Positions 8,601-16,126 of a DNA stretch of 64,000 nt are shown here, in pieces. A model generated the notes under the pieces. That model did no database searches. It was not told the DNA's origin and saw nothing but the letters and a program-made list of their open reading frames with translations. The stretch is from NCBI GenBank assembly GCA_016782865.1, contig JADHXR010000016.1, positions 1 to 64,000 on the forward strand. Reading direction: 5' to 3'. The position numbers were made by a program, and so were the translations under genes. The stretch comes from Phycisphaerae bacterium (GTDB lineage: Bacteria; Planctomycetota; Phycisphaerae; Sedimentisphaerales; Anaerobacaceae). The stretch's first letter is position 1. Each line of letters opens with the position of its first letter.

Positions 8601-9245
8601 GAAACCTTCGCCGTGGCGGTCAAAGTCACCGACGGTGACTCCGTCTCCGATGTCCAACAATACGAGGTAAGCGTCAATCCGACGCCACCGAGGGCGGCGA
8701 CTCTGACCGTAGTGGACGCCTACGACCATAACACCAGGAAGTGGCTCTCCGCAGACGGCAGGATCGACGCGATCAAGGCCAGCGACGACAAGCGGATCGA
8801 AGGCGGGTACGGCTCAACGATATCTTACAGTTTTTCGAAGGTAACCATACCGCCGGGCGCCAAGGTGGCAAAGGTCATGCTGTACGCCGAACACTACGAG
8901 GACGAGAGCTTTCCTCTCGGAAGACTGAAGTGGGAAATAGGAAAAGGCTGGCCCGACAATCCGACTGTCTGGTTCGCCGCGAACGGTCCGATCCGCGAAG
9001 GGAAACAGCAGGAGGCGACCGACTCGTGGGACATCACCAGTTTTGGCAACACGCCCGAAAAGGTAAATTCGCTTCAGTTGCAGATCAAGAACACTGACAG
9101 CATCTCCAGGAAGAAGACATTCGTGAATTACATCCGCGTAGCGGTCGAATGGGACTGGCCTGTTTCCGAAAGATCAGTAAAGCGTGAGGCTCAAAGCAAG
9201 AGCAAGGACGAAGCCGACGACGGATTGGTGCTCATTCGCCGGTAA
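5691..9245 (+). CDS. ParA/Soj-type ATPase fused through one TM segment to seven Ig/cadherin-like repeats
   Basis: A continuous 1184-residue frame with GGGAG just before ATG 5691. Residues 1-250 are a complete ParA/Soj ATPase: deviant Walker A KGGCGKTT (10-17), DLDPQAHAT (37-45), Walker B VIDCPP (123-128) and the family ending HRTMSLAEAPS...GAAEYRTLAEEV. Residues 251-325 are a charged linker holding LPKEVPAIVD and a 6-residue repeat (DEAESA). One membrane segment lies at about 329-351. Beyond it are six tandem-95/cadherin-like repeats of about 90 residues (pattern EDT..., DPDGD, HGTLSG, YTP, GPDSFTF, NDG), one putative-Ig repeat (about 905-1000) and a beta-rich C-terminal domain (about 1000-1155). 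The predicted topology is ATPase in the cytoplasm and repeats outside. ParA proteins are normally soluble and about 250 residues long. Whether the ATPase positions a surface adhesin is inference. Confidence 0.9.
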   Translation: MRTIVITNQKGGCGKTTTAVNLAAALAQMGRKVLMLDLDPQAHATLGLGCKPDTCKRTIYHCLAQRQVPISKVIINTETPGLDLAPSSILLAKAEQELIAVSRKEFILADQLETVSNKYDICVIDCPPSLGLLTFSALVASTDVIVPVQAQYYSLEGLKQMLDTIKTARKRFYPCSVKILGILLTFVEDKSALSLQVEQQMRAFFGDLVFDTVIHRTMSLAEAPSAGESISGYAPQSQGAAEYRTLAEEVSNGEYKRKRKLPKEVPAIVDEAESADEAESADEAESVETSGALEPAMTQEAVEQIATIPQEAPKQGLQTSSSVGATIKKLAFIFVSTTLIVAAVIGIVYVLNRANITNRPPRAEPVSARVKEDTAVAITLAATDRDEDQLSYRLVTNPSHGTLSGTRSALTYTPQANYSGPDSFTYTVSDGEVDSDSATVSITVAAVDDVPAANHLSVMTKVDRSASINLTGNDVDSETLSFAIATQPKHGTLAAFGSDFARNGKLLYTPEARYTGSDSFTFRVNDGTTDSTPATVSIYVTLNQVPMAEPQTVTMAEDAPDVVTLGGSDPDEDTVVYSVVTGPAHGALSGTAPNLTYTPNRDFHGPDSFTFKVNDGAADSAPATVSITVTKVNDPSVAASDHVTTSEDTSTAISLRGIDPDGDRLTYSIVTRPSHGSLSGTGPNVVYEPDQNFNGPDNFTFKINDGTTDSVPATISIMVIAAADAPIANDVSVTVHEDKEQSIILTGTDPDGDPLTFAVLRTPAHGTLTGNAPNVIYTPDPNFSWLDSFTFRVNDGTADSAPATVRISVTPVNDPPEAHDDAIVTQEDTPTTIDVLANDTEVDNELLKITAVSKSANGSVTVNPTGTLTYTPNANFYGKDTFTYIVTDREGMTDTATVRVEVTPANDMPLITSKPVIVAMVGVQYTYDVDATDPDRTDKLTYSLTSRPLGMTIEPASGLIRWTPIEGQKDETFAVAVKVTDGDSVSDVQQYEVSVNPTPPRAATLTVVDAYDHNTRKWLSADGRIDAIKASDDKRIEGGYGSTISYSFSKVTIPPGAKVAKVMLYAEHYEDESFPLGRLKWEIGKGWPDNPTVWFAANGPIREGKQQEATDSWDITSFGNTPEKVNSLQLQIKNTDSISRKKTFVNYIRVAVEWDWPVSERSVKREAQSKSKDEADDGLVLIRR
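6498..6551 (+). repeat. Three tandem 18-bp repeats in the ParA-fusion linker
   Basis: Three head-to-tail copies of GATGAAGCCGAAAGTGCC, the last with one change, encode DEAESA/DEAESA/DEAESV between the ATPase and the membrane segment. Copy number could vary in frame by slippage and change the linker length. Confidence 0.9.
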
Positions 9246-9296
9246 AGAGAACAACAAGAAAAAGACAGCCGTAATAATGGTAGATTGACGCCAAAT

Positions 9297-9320
9297 CGGC
9301 CCGGAGCCGGCTACGGGCCG
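9297..9320 (+). terminator. GC-rich hairpin after the ParA-fusion gene
   Basis: CGGCCCG (9297-9303) pairs with CGGGCCG (9314-9320) across a 10-base loop, 51 bases after the stop. No U-run follows, so termination here would need a factor or would be inefficient. Confidence 0.35.
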
Positions 9321-9391
9321 GCCTCAAGAACAGGGGCTTTGACGGCAGCCTGAACTGTATTGCGGAAAAATACAGAAAACAAATATATCCT

Positions 9392-9420
9392 TTGACAATC
9401 GAACACTGATCGATTATATT
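9392..9420 (+). promoter_or_regulatory. Strong sigma70-like promoter for the small gene at 9543
   Basis: A perfect TTGACA (9392-9397), a 17-base spacer and TATATT (9415-9420) form one of the best promoters in the window. The predicted start near 9427 leaves a leader of about 115 bases. That leader contains imperfect inverted repeats (GAAGG...GTGA near 9432-9442 against TCACCTTC at 9477-9484; GGGTAT against ATATCCC inside), so it could fold. Confidence 0.75.
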
Positions 9421-9542
9421 ATGTTTGAGAGAAGGGTGGTGACGATTAGGGGTATTTTGCTTCATATCCCGTATTCTCACCTTCCAAGTGGCTCTCTATA
9501 GTGCAGACTACTGTAGAACTCATACGCCCGAAAGGAAGATCG

Positions 9543-9836
9543 ATGAGAAAGTACAAGTCAGGTTTGCACAAGGATGTGCCGGCAATATTCGATGGGGTAT
9601 GGAATCCCGAGACGGACAATATTCAGCAGTCTTTTGACGCGCCCGCGGCAAGCACGGTTGCCCACTTCGATCCGGCGCTGCACGCTGTCAACCATTGGCC
9701 CCGAGAACACAGATCCGCCGGTTTCTTCAGGGCCTGCAAAGATGCGTCGGAATATATTCTCCGCTCCAGATCAAGACGAGAGAGGAAAAGGCTGTCATCG
9801 ATATCGAAACACTTGATGATTAACATACCGGGTTAA
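9543..9836 (+). CDS. Small basic protein of unknown function downstream of the ParA fusion
   Basis: ATG 9543 is preceded by AAAGGAAG at a good distance, and a strong promoter lies upstream. The frame is open from 9501, but that start lacks a ribosome site. The 97-residue product has no signal peptide or membrane segment. It starts MRKYKSGLHKDVPAIFDGV and has an Arg/Ser/Lys-rich C-terminal third (RSRSRRERKRLSS), which could bind nucleic acid or acidic protein. KDVPAIFD echoes KEVPAIVD in the linker of the upstream ParA fusion, so it may be a partner or share a docking motif. I do not recognise a family. The promoter, ribosome site and motif together support it as a real gene. Confidence 0.65.
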   Translation: MRKYKSGLHKDVPAIFDGVWNPETDNIQQSFDAPAASTVAHFDPALHAVNHWPREHRSAGFFRACKDASEYILRSRSRRERKRLSSISKHLMINIPG

Positions 9837-10118
9837 GAAGCTTCTTTGCCCGAAAATAGCCCGGGTCTTTGACTTTCGGTCCGTTTAGACTCAAAAAAAA
9901 GACGCCGAAAACTCACTTTTTTTTCGTTCCCATCGTAGCATTCTTGCTGCAGATATTCACCATCGCCGGCACATGACCCCGATAATACCGGCGTTATCTT
10001 TCGTTCGCGCAACCTGCTGCGCACTTTGCCTCGTATTGACCGGTCCCCATCGCAGCGGCGGCAACCCTGACACAGGGATTTTGCCCCTTCTGGGGTCAAA
10101 ATTCTGCACTTGGCACGA
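9837..10118. other. Intergenic region with small hairpins
   Basis: No convincing gene. It begins with the palindrome AAGAAGCTTCTT overlapping the end of the small gene. It also contains a short hairpin CCCTG (10065-10069) / CAGGG (10073-10077) followed by ATTTTG, a weak candidate terminator, and an imperfect repeat around TTTTGCCCC / GGGGTCAAAA (10079-10101). An open frame on the minus strand here starts at TTG and has no ribosome site. Confidence 0.4.
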
Positions 10119-10147
10119 TTGACATTCCGCTTGTGAGATCATATCAT
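10119..10147 (+). promoter_or_regulatory. Sigma70-like promoter of the metalloprotease gene
   Basis: TTGACA (10119-10124), a 17-base spacer and TATCAT (10142-10147) match the consensus at 11 of 12 positions. The predicted start lies about 50 bases before ATG 10207. It probably drives the protease, phosphatase and ThuA-like genes. Confidence 0.75.
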
Positions 10148-10206
10148 ATTGCGTTTGAAGTTAAGAGTCCAGTAGTGCTACTGGGCAGGTCTGAACAGGA
10201 GACTTT

Positions 10207-13155
10207 ATGTTTGCTTTTTTGGGAGACCGCGAGATGAGTAACTTAAGATCAACAGCATGTCATGTCCTACTCGCACTGGCTGTCACGATCACCGGGCTGT
10301 TGCCGATAGTTGCCGAGGCACAAATGTCACCGCCTTCAAAACCAAAACCTGACTTCCCACCCCTTGCCGAGGTTCTCAAGGATTATGAGCAGGTCGTATC
10401 CACTGCCGACGGGCAGCGAAGTTACTATACCATTTGGACCCGCTCTAAGGACGGCCAGATGCTGGCGGCCTTGCCTTCCGGTTACGACGAAAGAAAGTTC
10501 TTCATCGCGCTGACCGTTGCCAGCGGTGAAGATTATGCCGGACTGCAAGCCGGTGATATGTACGTGTATTGGAAACGTTACGACAAGCATCTGGCCCTGA
10601 TCGAACCTAACATCCGAATCAAGTCCACGGGCGACCCGGAGTCCAAGAGTTCCGTCCAGCGACTGTTTACGGACCGCGTGATTCTCGATGTGCCGATTGT
10701 CGCCATGTCGGGCGGTTCGCCCGTAATCGACATGGACGCCCTGCTGATCGGTCAAGCAGGCAAGTTTTTCGGTAACCAGATCCGGGTCTCCAACTCTCGA
10801 TTGATAAAGATCGAGAAAGCCAAGGCGTTTCCCAAAAACGTCGAGCTGGCCTTCGAAGTCCCGACACAGAACGGTCGGCTCCAGACTCTGCATTATTCCA
10901 TCAGCGAGATCCCCGGAACACCAGGCTACAGAACGCGCAAGGCCGACGAGCGCGTCGGCTACTTTACGACCGGCTACAGGGACCTCGGGCAGTTCGAGGA
11001 TCCCGAGACGATGGTCCGCTATATCAACAGATGGCACCTTGAAAAAGCAGACAAGTCACTAAAGATCAGCCCTCCCAAGGACCCGATAGTCTTCTACATC
11101 GAGCATACTACCCCTATACGGTACCGCCGCTGGGTCAGGGAAGGGCTCTTGTACTGGAACAAGGCCTTCGAGAAAGTCGGGATCTCAAACGCAATAGAAG
11201 TTTATTACCAGGATGCCCGATCCAAAGCCCACATGGAAAAAGATCCCGAGGACGTCAGATACAACTTCATTCGATGGCTCAGCAACAACAGGGGCACCGC
11301 TATTGGTCCCAGCCGCGTGCATCCCGAGACGGGACAGATCCTTGATGCGGACATCATTCTCACCGACGGCTGGATCCGCCATTACTGGACAACATTTCAC
11401 GAGATCATGCCTGAGATAGCCATGCAGGGCGTCAGCCCCGAAAACCTGGCGTGGCTGCAGGACCACCCAAATTGGGACCCTCGCGTCCGACTGGCCCCGC
11501 CGGCTCAGCGTCAGCATATAAGTCAGGAACTCGCCCAGCACGGCCATCAATCCTATGGAGGCCATCCGATCACGCAGGTCGACACTGCGCTGATCGGCGA
11601 CGACGAATACGACGGTCTTGTCGGCAGAACGTCACAGGTAAACGGGTGTTGCACATTGACGCGGGGCAGGGCCTTCGACGTTGCCATGTTCAGGATGTCT
11701 ATGTTGCTGGCGGCCGATGAGGATGAGGTCTGTGACGCCAACGACAAGGAGGTTAAGGACAAGAAGGAGGAAGAGGGCAAGGCCAAGAAGGGCGAAGAGG
11801 ACGAAGACAAAGACGAAGACAAAGATAGAGAAGAGGACGAAAAGAAGGATGAGGAAGAGAAGCAGGAGAAAAAGGAAAAGGAGTCCCTTATAGACGGCAT
11901 ACCCGAGTCCTTCATTGGTCCGTTGGTCGCCGAGCTGACCTGCCACGAGGTCGGACACACGCTGGGCCTCAGACACAATTTCAAGGCGTCCAGCCTCTAC
12001 TCTATGGCTGAAATTAACAGCGAGAAGCTCAAAGGGAAGGAAACAATTGCTTCCTCGGTGATGGATTATCTGCCCGTCAACATGAACTTCAAAGACGGGG
12101 AAGTCCAGGGCGATTACACTATGACTGGGGTCGGTCCATACGATATCTGGGCCATCGAGTACGGTTACACAGAAAAAGAGTCGAATCTCAAGGGCATACT
12201 CACCCGCGTGGCCGAGCCTGAATTGCAGTACGGCACGGATGAGGACACGTTCGGCCCCGACCCGTTTGCCCGTCGCTACGATCTCAGCAACGACCCGCTC
12301 GACTACGCCAATAACCAGATGCGAATCGCCCGACATAACCGGCAGCGCATTATCGAGACGCTCGTCAAGGACGGCGACAGCTGGTCCAAGAGTCGCCGGG
12401 CCTATGAAATGACCCTGGCTTTGCAGATGCGATCGGTCTACATGATGGGCAACTGGCTGGGCGGCGCCTTTATTTACCGCGACAAGAAGGGCGACAAGAA
12501 CGGTCGCCTGCCCATTGAAGTGGTCCCGGCCGAGAAGCAGCGCGATGCGCTGAACTTCGTGATCGAGAATACATTCAAAGACGAGGCTTTCGGTCTGACG
12601 CAGGATCTTCTGCGCCGGATGACCGTGGACAAGTGGTGGGACGACATCTCATCCGTTTTGACCGATCCTACCTGGCCGATCCACGACAGAATTATGGGGA
12701 TCCAGGCCTCCACATTGGCAAACCTGATGTATCCGACGACTCTTCGCCGAATCTACGACAATGAGTTCCTGGTTTCGGCGGACGAAGACGCGATAACTCT
12801 GCCTGAGCTGCTCGATACGGTCAGCGACGCGATATGGAGCGAGCTGGACTCCAAGCCCGGCAAGAAGTACACCGCACGCGAGCCGATGATCTCCAGTCTC
12901 AGGCGCAATCTGCAGCGCGAGCACATGGAGCTTCTGATCGACTTGAGCAAGTCGGATTATTTCGGCACGGCTGCTTACAAGCCGATCGCTACTTTGGTTG
13001 CGGATAAGCTCACTCAGATCAGGCAATACAAAATCGAACACGTTTTGGACACTTATTCCGAGCGTCTTGACCCGTACACCAGGGCACATTTGAAAGACGC
13101 GAGCATTCAGATCAAGAAGGCTTTGGACGCACATTATGTCTACAGGAGCCTCTGA
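10207..13155 (+). CDS. Secreted zinc metalloprotease with DUF5117/DUF4953-type domains
   Basis: ATG 10207 has AGGAG 5 bases upstream; a second in-frame Met at 10234 sits at the head of the signal peptide (LLALAVTITGLLPIVAEA). The 982-residue protein matches the large exported zinc-dependent metalloproteases of Bacteroidota and Planctomycetota. The extended zinc motif HEVGHTLGLRH lies at about residues 580-590, with Glu581 as catalytic base and His580, His584 and His590 as ligands. SSVMDYLP (about 616-623) follows in the Met-turn region. An unusual Lys/Glu/Asp-only stretch of about 45 residues (about 514-559) is inserted just before the zinc motif. The substrate is unknown. It is the first gene of a likely three-gene + strand unit, 61 bases before the phosphatase. 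Confidence 0.9.
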   Translation: MFAFLGDREMSNLRSTACHVLLALAVTITGLLPIVAEAQMSPPSKPKPDFPPLAEVLKDYEQVVSTADGQRSYYTIWTRSKDGQMLAALPSGYDERKFFIALTVASGEDYAGLQAGDMYVYWKRYDKHLALIEPNIRIKSTGDPESKSSVQRLFTDRVILDVPIVAMSGGSPVIDMDALLIGQAGKFFGNQIRVSNSRLIKIEKAKAFPKNVELAFEVPTQNGRLQTLHYSISEIPGTPGYRTRKADERVGYFTTGYRDLGQFEDPETMVRYINRWHLEKADKSLKISPPKDPIVFYIEHTTPIRYRRWVREGLLYWNKAFEKVGISNAIEVYYQDARSKAHMEKDPEDVRYNFIRWLSNNRGTAIGPSRVHPETGQILDADIILTDGWIRHYWTTFHEIMPEIAMQGVSPENLAWLQDHPNWDPRVRLAPPAQRQHISQELAQHGHQSYGGHPITQVDTALIGDDEYDGLVGRTSQVNGCCTLTRGRAFDVAMFRMSMLLAADEDEVCDANDKEVKDKKEEEGKAKKGEEDEDKDEDKDREEDEKKDEEEKQEKKEKESLIDGIPESFIGPLVAELTCHEVGHTLGLRHNFKASSLYSMAEINSEKLKGKETIASSVMDYLPVNMNFKDGEVQGDYTMTGVGPYDIWAIEYGYTEKESNLKGILTRVAEPELQYGTDEDTFGPDPFARRYDLSNDPLDYANNQMRIARHNRQRIIETLVKDGDSWSKSRRAYEMTLALQMRSVYMMGNWLGGAFIYRDKKGDKNGRLPIEVVPAEKQRDALNFVIENTFKDEAFGLTQDLLRRMTVDKWWDDISSVLTDPTWPIHDRIMGIQASTLANLMYPTTLRRIYDNEFLVSADEDAITLPELLDTVSDAIWSELDSKPGKKYTAREPMISSLRRNLQREHMELLIDLSKSDYFGTAAYKPIATLVADKLTQIRQYKIEHVLDTYSERLDPYTRAHLKDASIQIKKALDAHYVYRSL

Positions 13156-13216
13156 TCTTCTGACGGCTCAGGGCCCGCTGCATCATAGATGAAAAGAGAG
13201 TAGAAAAGGAGTAAAG

Positions 13217-15061
13217 ATGAAACGAGTAGAAGCGACGACGCTCGGCGTCTTGCTGGTGACTGCCTTGTTGGCGAGCATGGTCCGGGCTCAACCTTTGAAC
13301 GTGCCGGAAGTATCGAGAGACAAAGTCATTTGCTTTGCGCTGTACACAGTCCAGGACAACATCTTGAAGCTGACCGCGCAATTGTATCGGCTCGAACCGG
13401 GCGAATCCAGGAATGTGCGCCTTGAGACAAAACGCAACGGAGGATGGCGGCAGATAGCTCAAACCCAGGTCATTGAGCAGGGATGGACGGCACCTTTTCG
13501 CCTGGAGAACTGGGATTCCACAAAAGATGTCGAGTATCGGGTGGCTCACGGATCGAACGCCTACTACACCGGCACAGTCCTCAAGGATCCGGTCGATAAG
13601 GACGTTATCGTAGTGGCCGCGTTCACCGGCAATTCGATCAATCCCAGTCACGGCGGTGACATACCCAAGAGTGACATTGTCGAGAACATCAAGAGATTGA
13701 AACCCGATTTGTTGTTCTTCTCCGGCGACCAGGTCTATGACCATTTCAAGCATTACGCCGCCTGGCTCAAGTTCGGGAGGGATTTCGGCGAAATTATCCG
13801 CAACATTCCGACGGTTACCATACCTGACGACCACGACGTGGGCCAGGCAAACCTCTGGGGCCAGAGCGGCCGGCTCTCTTACATCCGGGCGGGCCACGAC
13901 GGTGGCTATGCCGCTCCCGTCGAGTATGTCAAAGAAGTCGAGCGGGCCCAGACGGCTCACCTGCCCGATCCGTTCGATCCGACGCCCATAGAACGTGGAA
14001 TCGGCGTCTATTACACGGACCTGACAATCGGCCGGGTAAGTTTCGCGATCATCGAAGACCGCAAATTCAAGACAGGACCCGCCGGTCTTCTCCCCGACAA
14101 GGGATGGCGACCCGACCGACCCGATCATATCTCCAAGCCGCCCTACGATCCGATAGGTCTGGATGTCCCCGAGGCAAGGCTGCTCGGTGAACGCCAGCTC
14201 AAGTTCCTCCGCCACTGGGCCGCAGATTGGCGCGACTGCGACATGAAGGCGGTGCTCTCGCAGACCATTTTCGCCGGAGGCGCGCACATTCATGGTGCCA
14301 GGAACAACCGCCTGCTTGTCGATCTGGACTCCAATGGCTGGCCTCAGACCGGTCGCAACAAGGCCCTGATGGAAATGCGCAAAGCCTTTGCGCTAATGAT
14401 CGCCGGCGACCAGCATCTGGCCACGATCATCCATCACGGCGTCAACAGCTTCAACGACTCCGGGTACTCGATGTGCGTGCCGTCGATCGCGAATTTGTAT
14501 CTGCGTTGGTGGGCACCCCTGGAACCGGGCAAGAATCGCGAGCCGGGAGCACCCGAGTATACAGGCGAATTCCTCGACGGTCTCGGCAACAAGGTCACCA
14601 TGCTGGCGGTTGCCAATCCGAGCCCCGAACGCAACGGCGGACAAAAGCTCACCACGCGGGCGGCCGGTTTCGGAGTCGTCAGGTTCAATGTGAAGACCAG
14701 AAGGATCACAATGGAGTGCTGGCCCAGAAATGTGGATATCACGGATCCCGCTTCAAAGCAGTATCCCGGCTGGCCCAGAACCATCGATCAGCAGGACAAC
14801 TACGCACGACAGGCCGTGGCTTATCTGCCGACCATCGAGGCCAGCGGCATGACCAATCCTGTTGTGCAGATCATCGACGAATCGAACGGTGAGATAACCT
14901 ATACGTTGCGGATTAGCGGAACGTCATTTAGACCGAAGATTTTCAAAACAGGCAAATATACTATCAGGGTCGGCCAACAGGGCACGCGGAAAATGAAGAC
15001 ACTCACAGGCATCCAGCCCGTCAAGGCTGGCGAGACCGAAAGCCTGAAGGTACGATTCTAA
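13217..15061 (+). CDS. Exported PhoD-like metallophosphatase
   Basis: A 614-residue protein with AAGGAG at 13206-13211 and a signal peptide (LGVLLVTALLASMVRAQ). The central part has calcineurin-like/PhoD phosphodiesterase motifs: VAAFTGNSI, LLFFSGDQVYDH (metal-binding Asp and His), TVTIPDDHDVG, and later MIAGDQHLATIIHHG. The order and the PDDHD motif fit PhoD-type alkaline phosphatase/phosphodiesterases. The N-terminal 110 residues are a beta-rich domain and the last roughly 90 resemble another Ig-like fold. It probably releases phosphate from phosphodiesters or sugar phosphates in the periplasm. Planctomycetal relatives are often annotated only as hypothetical or metallophosphatase. Confidence 0.85.
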   Translation: MKRVEATTLGVLLVTALLASMVRAQPLNVPEVSRDKVICFALYTVQDNILKLTAQLYRLEPGESRNVRLETKRNGGWRQIAQTQVIEQGWTAPFRLENWDSTKDVEYRVAHGSNAYYTGTVLKDPVDKDVIVVAAFTGNSINPSHGGDIPKSDIVENIKRLKPDLLFFSGDQVYDHFKHYAAWLKFGRDFGEIIRNIPTVTIPDDHDVGQANLWGQSGRLSYIRAGHDGGYAAPVEYVKEVERAQTAHLPDPFDPTPIERGIGVYYTDLTIGRVSFAIIEDRKFKTGPAGLLPDKGWRPDRPDHISKPPYDPIGLDVPEARLLGERQLKFLRHWAADWRDCDMKAVLSQTIFAGGAHIHGARNNRLLVDLDSNGWPQTGRNKALMEMRKAFALMIAGDQHLATIIHHGVNSFNDSGYSMCVPSIANLYLRWWAPLEPGKNREPGAPEYTGEFLDGLGNKVTMLAVANPSPERNGGQKLTTRAAGFGVVRFNVKTRRITMECWPRNVDITDPASKQYPGWPRTIDQQDNYARQAVAYLPTIEASGMTNPVVQIIDESNGEITYTLRISGTSFRPKIFKTGKYTIRVGQQGTRKMKTLTGIQPVKAGETESLKVRF

Positions 15062-15110
15062 ACTAAAGTTGCTTAAAGAGTGCTTGACAAAGAGAAAGGA
15101 TGGGAAGAAG

Positions 15111-16118
15111 ATGAAACAGTCGACGAAGCTTGGCATGTTGGTTTTCGCAGGGTTGATGTGTATGATGGCCGCATCGGCGCAGGCGGAACCCTGGGTTGTC
15201 ATGGAAGGCCGCAACGGCCCGGGCACGGGCAAACATATTGTGTTTGTGGTAGGTGACGAGGAATACCGTTCGGAAGATTTGATGCCCCAGCTTGCGAAAA
15301 TACTCGCCGTCCACCACGGCTTCAAATGTACCGTGCTGTTTGCCATAAATAAGGAAACCGGCGAAATCGACCCCAAGACACTTGACAATATCCCCGGCCT
15401 GGAGGCCCTGAAAACAGCGGATATGATGGTGATGTTCCTGCGCTTCCGCGAGCTGCCCGATGAGCAGATGAAACATATTATCGACTACACTAACTCGGGC
15501 AAGCCGATCATGGGACTGAGAACGTCCACACACGCGTTCAATTACAGAAAGCTCAAGGACAGCCCCTACGCCAAGTACAGTTTCCACAACAAGGAGTTTG
15601 AGGGCGGCTACGGACGCCAGGTCTTCGGCGAAACCTGGATCAACCACTACGGACGTCACCAGGTCGAAAGCACACGCGGCCTGATCGTCGCAGGCATGGG
15701 AAATGACTCCATTGTCAAGGGCGTCGAGGACATCTGGGGTGAGTCCGATGTTTACGGCCTTACAACGCTGGCCGGCGACTGCAAGCCGCTTGTCATGGGA
15801 CAGGTTCTCGTCGGAATGAATCCGGATGACAAGCCCAACCCGGAAAAGAAATTGGTGCCCGTGGCGTGGACCAAGACATACATAGGCGACACAGGAAAAA
15901 CCGCCCGCGTTTTCACCACCACGATGGGACATTCGTTCGACCTCAACAGCGAAGGTTTCCGCCGGCTTCTGGTCAACGCCTGTTATTGGGGCATGGAGAT
16001 GGGAGACAATATCCCGGCCAAGAGCAACGTCGACCTTGTCGGCACATACAACCCCAGCAAGATCGGGATGGGCAAGCACAAGACCGGGTTGAAGCCGTCA
16101 GACCATAGGCTCCCGTAG
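15111..16118 (+). CDS. Exported ThuA-like domain protein
   Basis: A 335-residue protein. ATG 15111 is chosen because it follows AAAGGA/GGAAG and opens a signal peptide (LGMLVFAGLMCMMAASAQA); an upstream ATG at 15069 lacks these. The body resembles the ThuA-like, class I glutamine-amidotransferase-like fold: KHIVFVVGDEEYRSE near the start, then GLRTSTHAF, VFGETWINHYGRH and VAWTKTYI. In this phylum ThuA-like proteins often sit beside Gfo/Idh oxidoreductases and HEAT or PQQ proteins, as here, and are linked to sugar (keto-sugar) metabolism; the catalytic role is unproven. It ends 8 bases from the stop of the convergent PQQ gene, leaving no room for a separate terminator. Confidence 0.85.
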   Translation: MKQSTKLGMLVFAGLMCMMAASAQAEPWVVMEGRNGPGTGKHIVFVVGDEEYRSEDLMPQLAKILAVHHGFKCTVLFAINKETGEIDPKTLDNIPGLEALKTADMMVMFLRFRELPDEQMKHIIDYTNSGKPIMGLRTSTHAFNYRKLKDSPYAKYSFHNKEFEGGYGRQVFGETWINHYGRHQVESTRGLIVAGMGNDSIVKGVEDIWGESDVYGLTTLAGDCKPLVMGQVLVGMNPDDKPNPEKKLVPVAWTKTYIGDTGKTARVFTTTMGHSFDLNSEGFRRLLVNACYWGMEMGDNIPAKSNVDLVGTYNPSKIGMGKHKTGLKPSDHRLP

Positions 16119-16126
16119 AGACCACC

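Noticed and set aside
9833-10099. Minus-strand 88-codon frame in the intergenic region
   Set aside because: It starts at TTG, has no ribosome site and no recognisable features.
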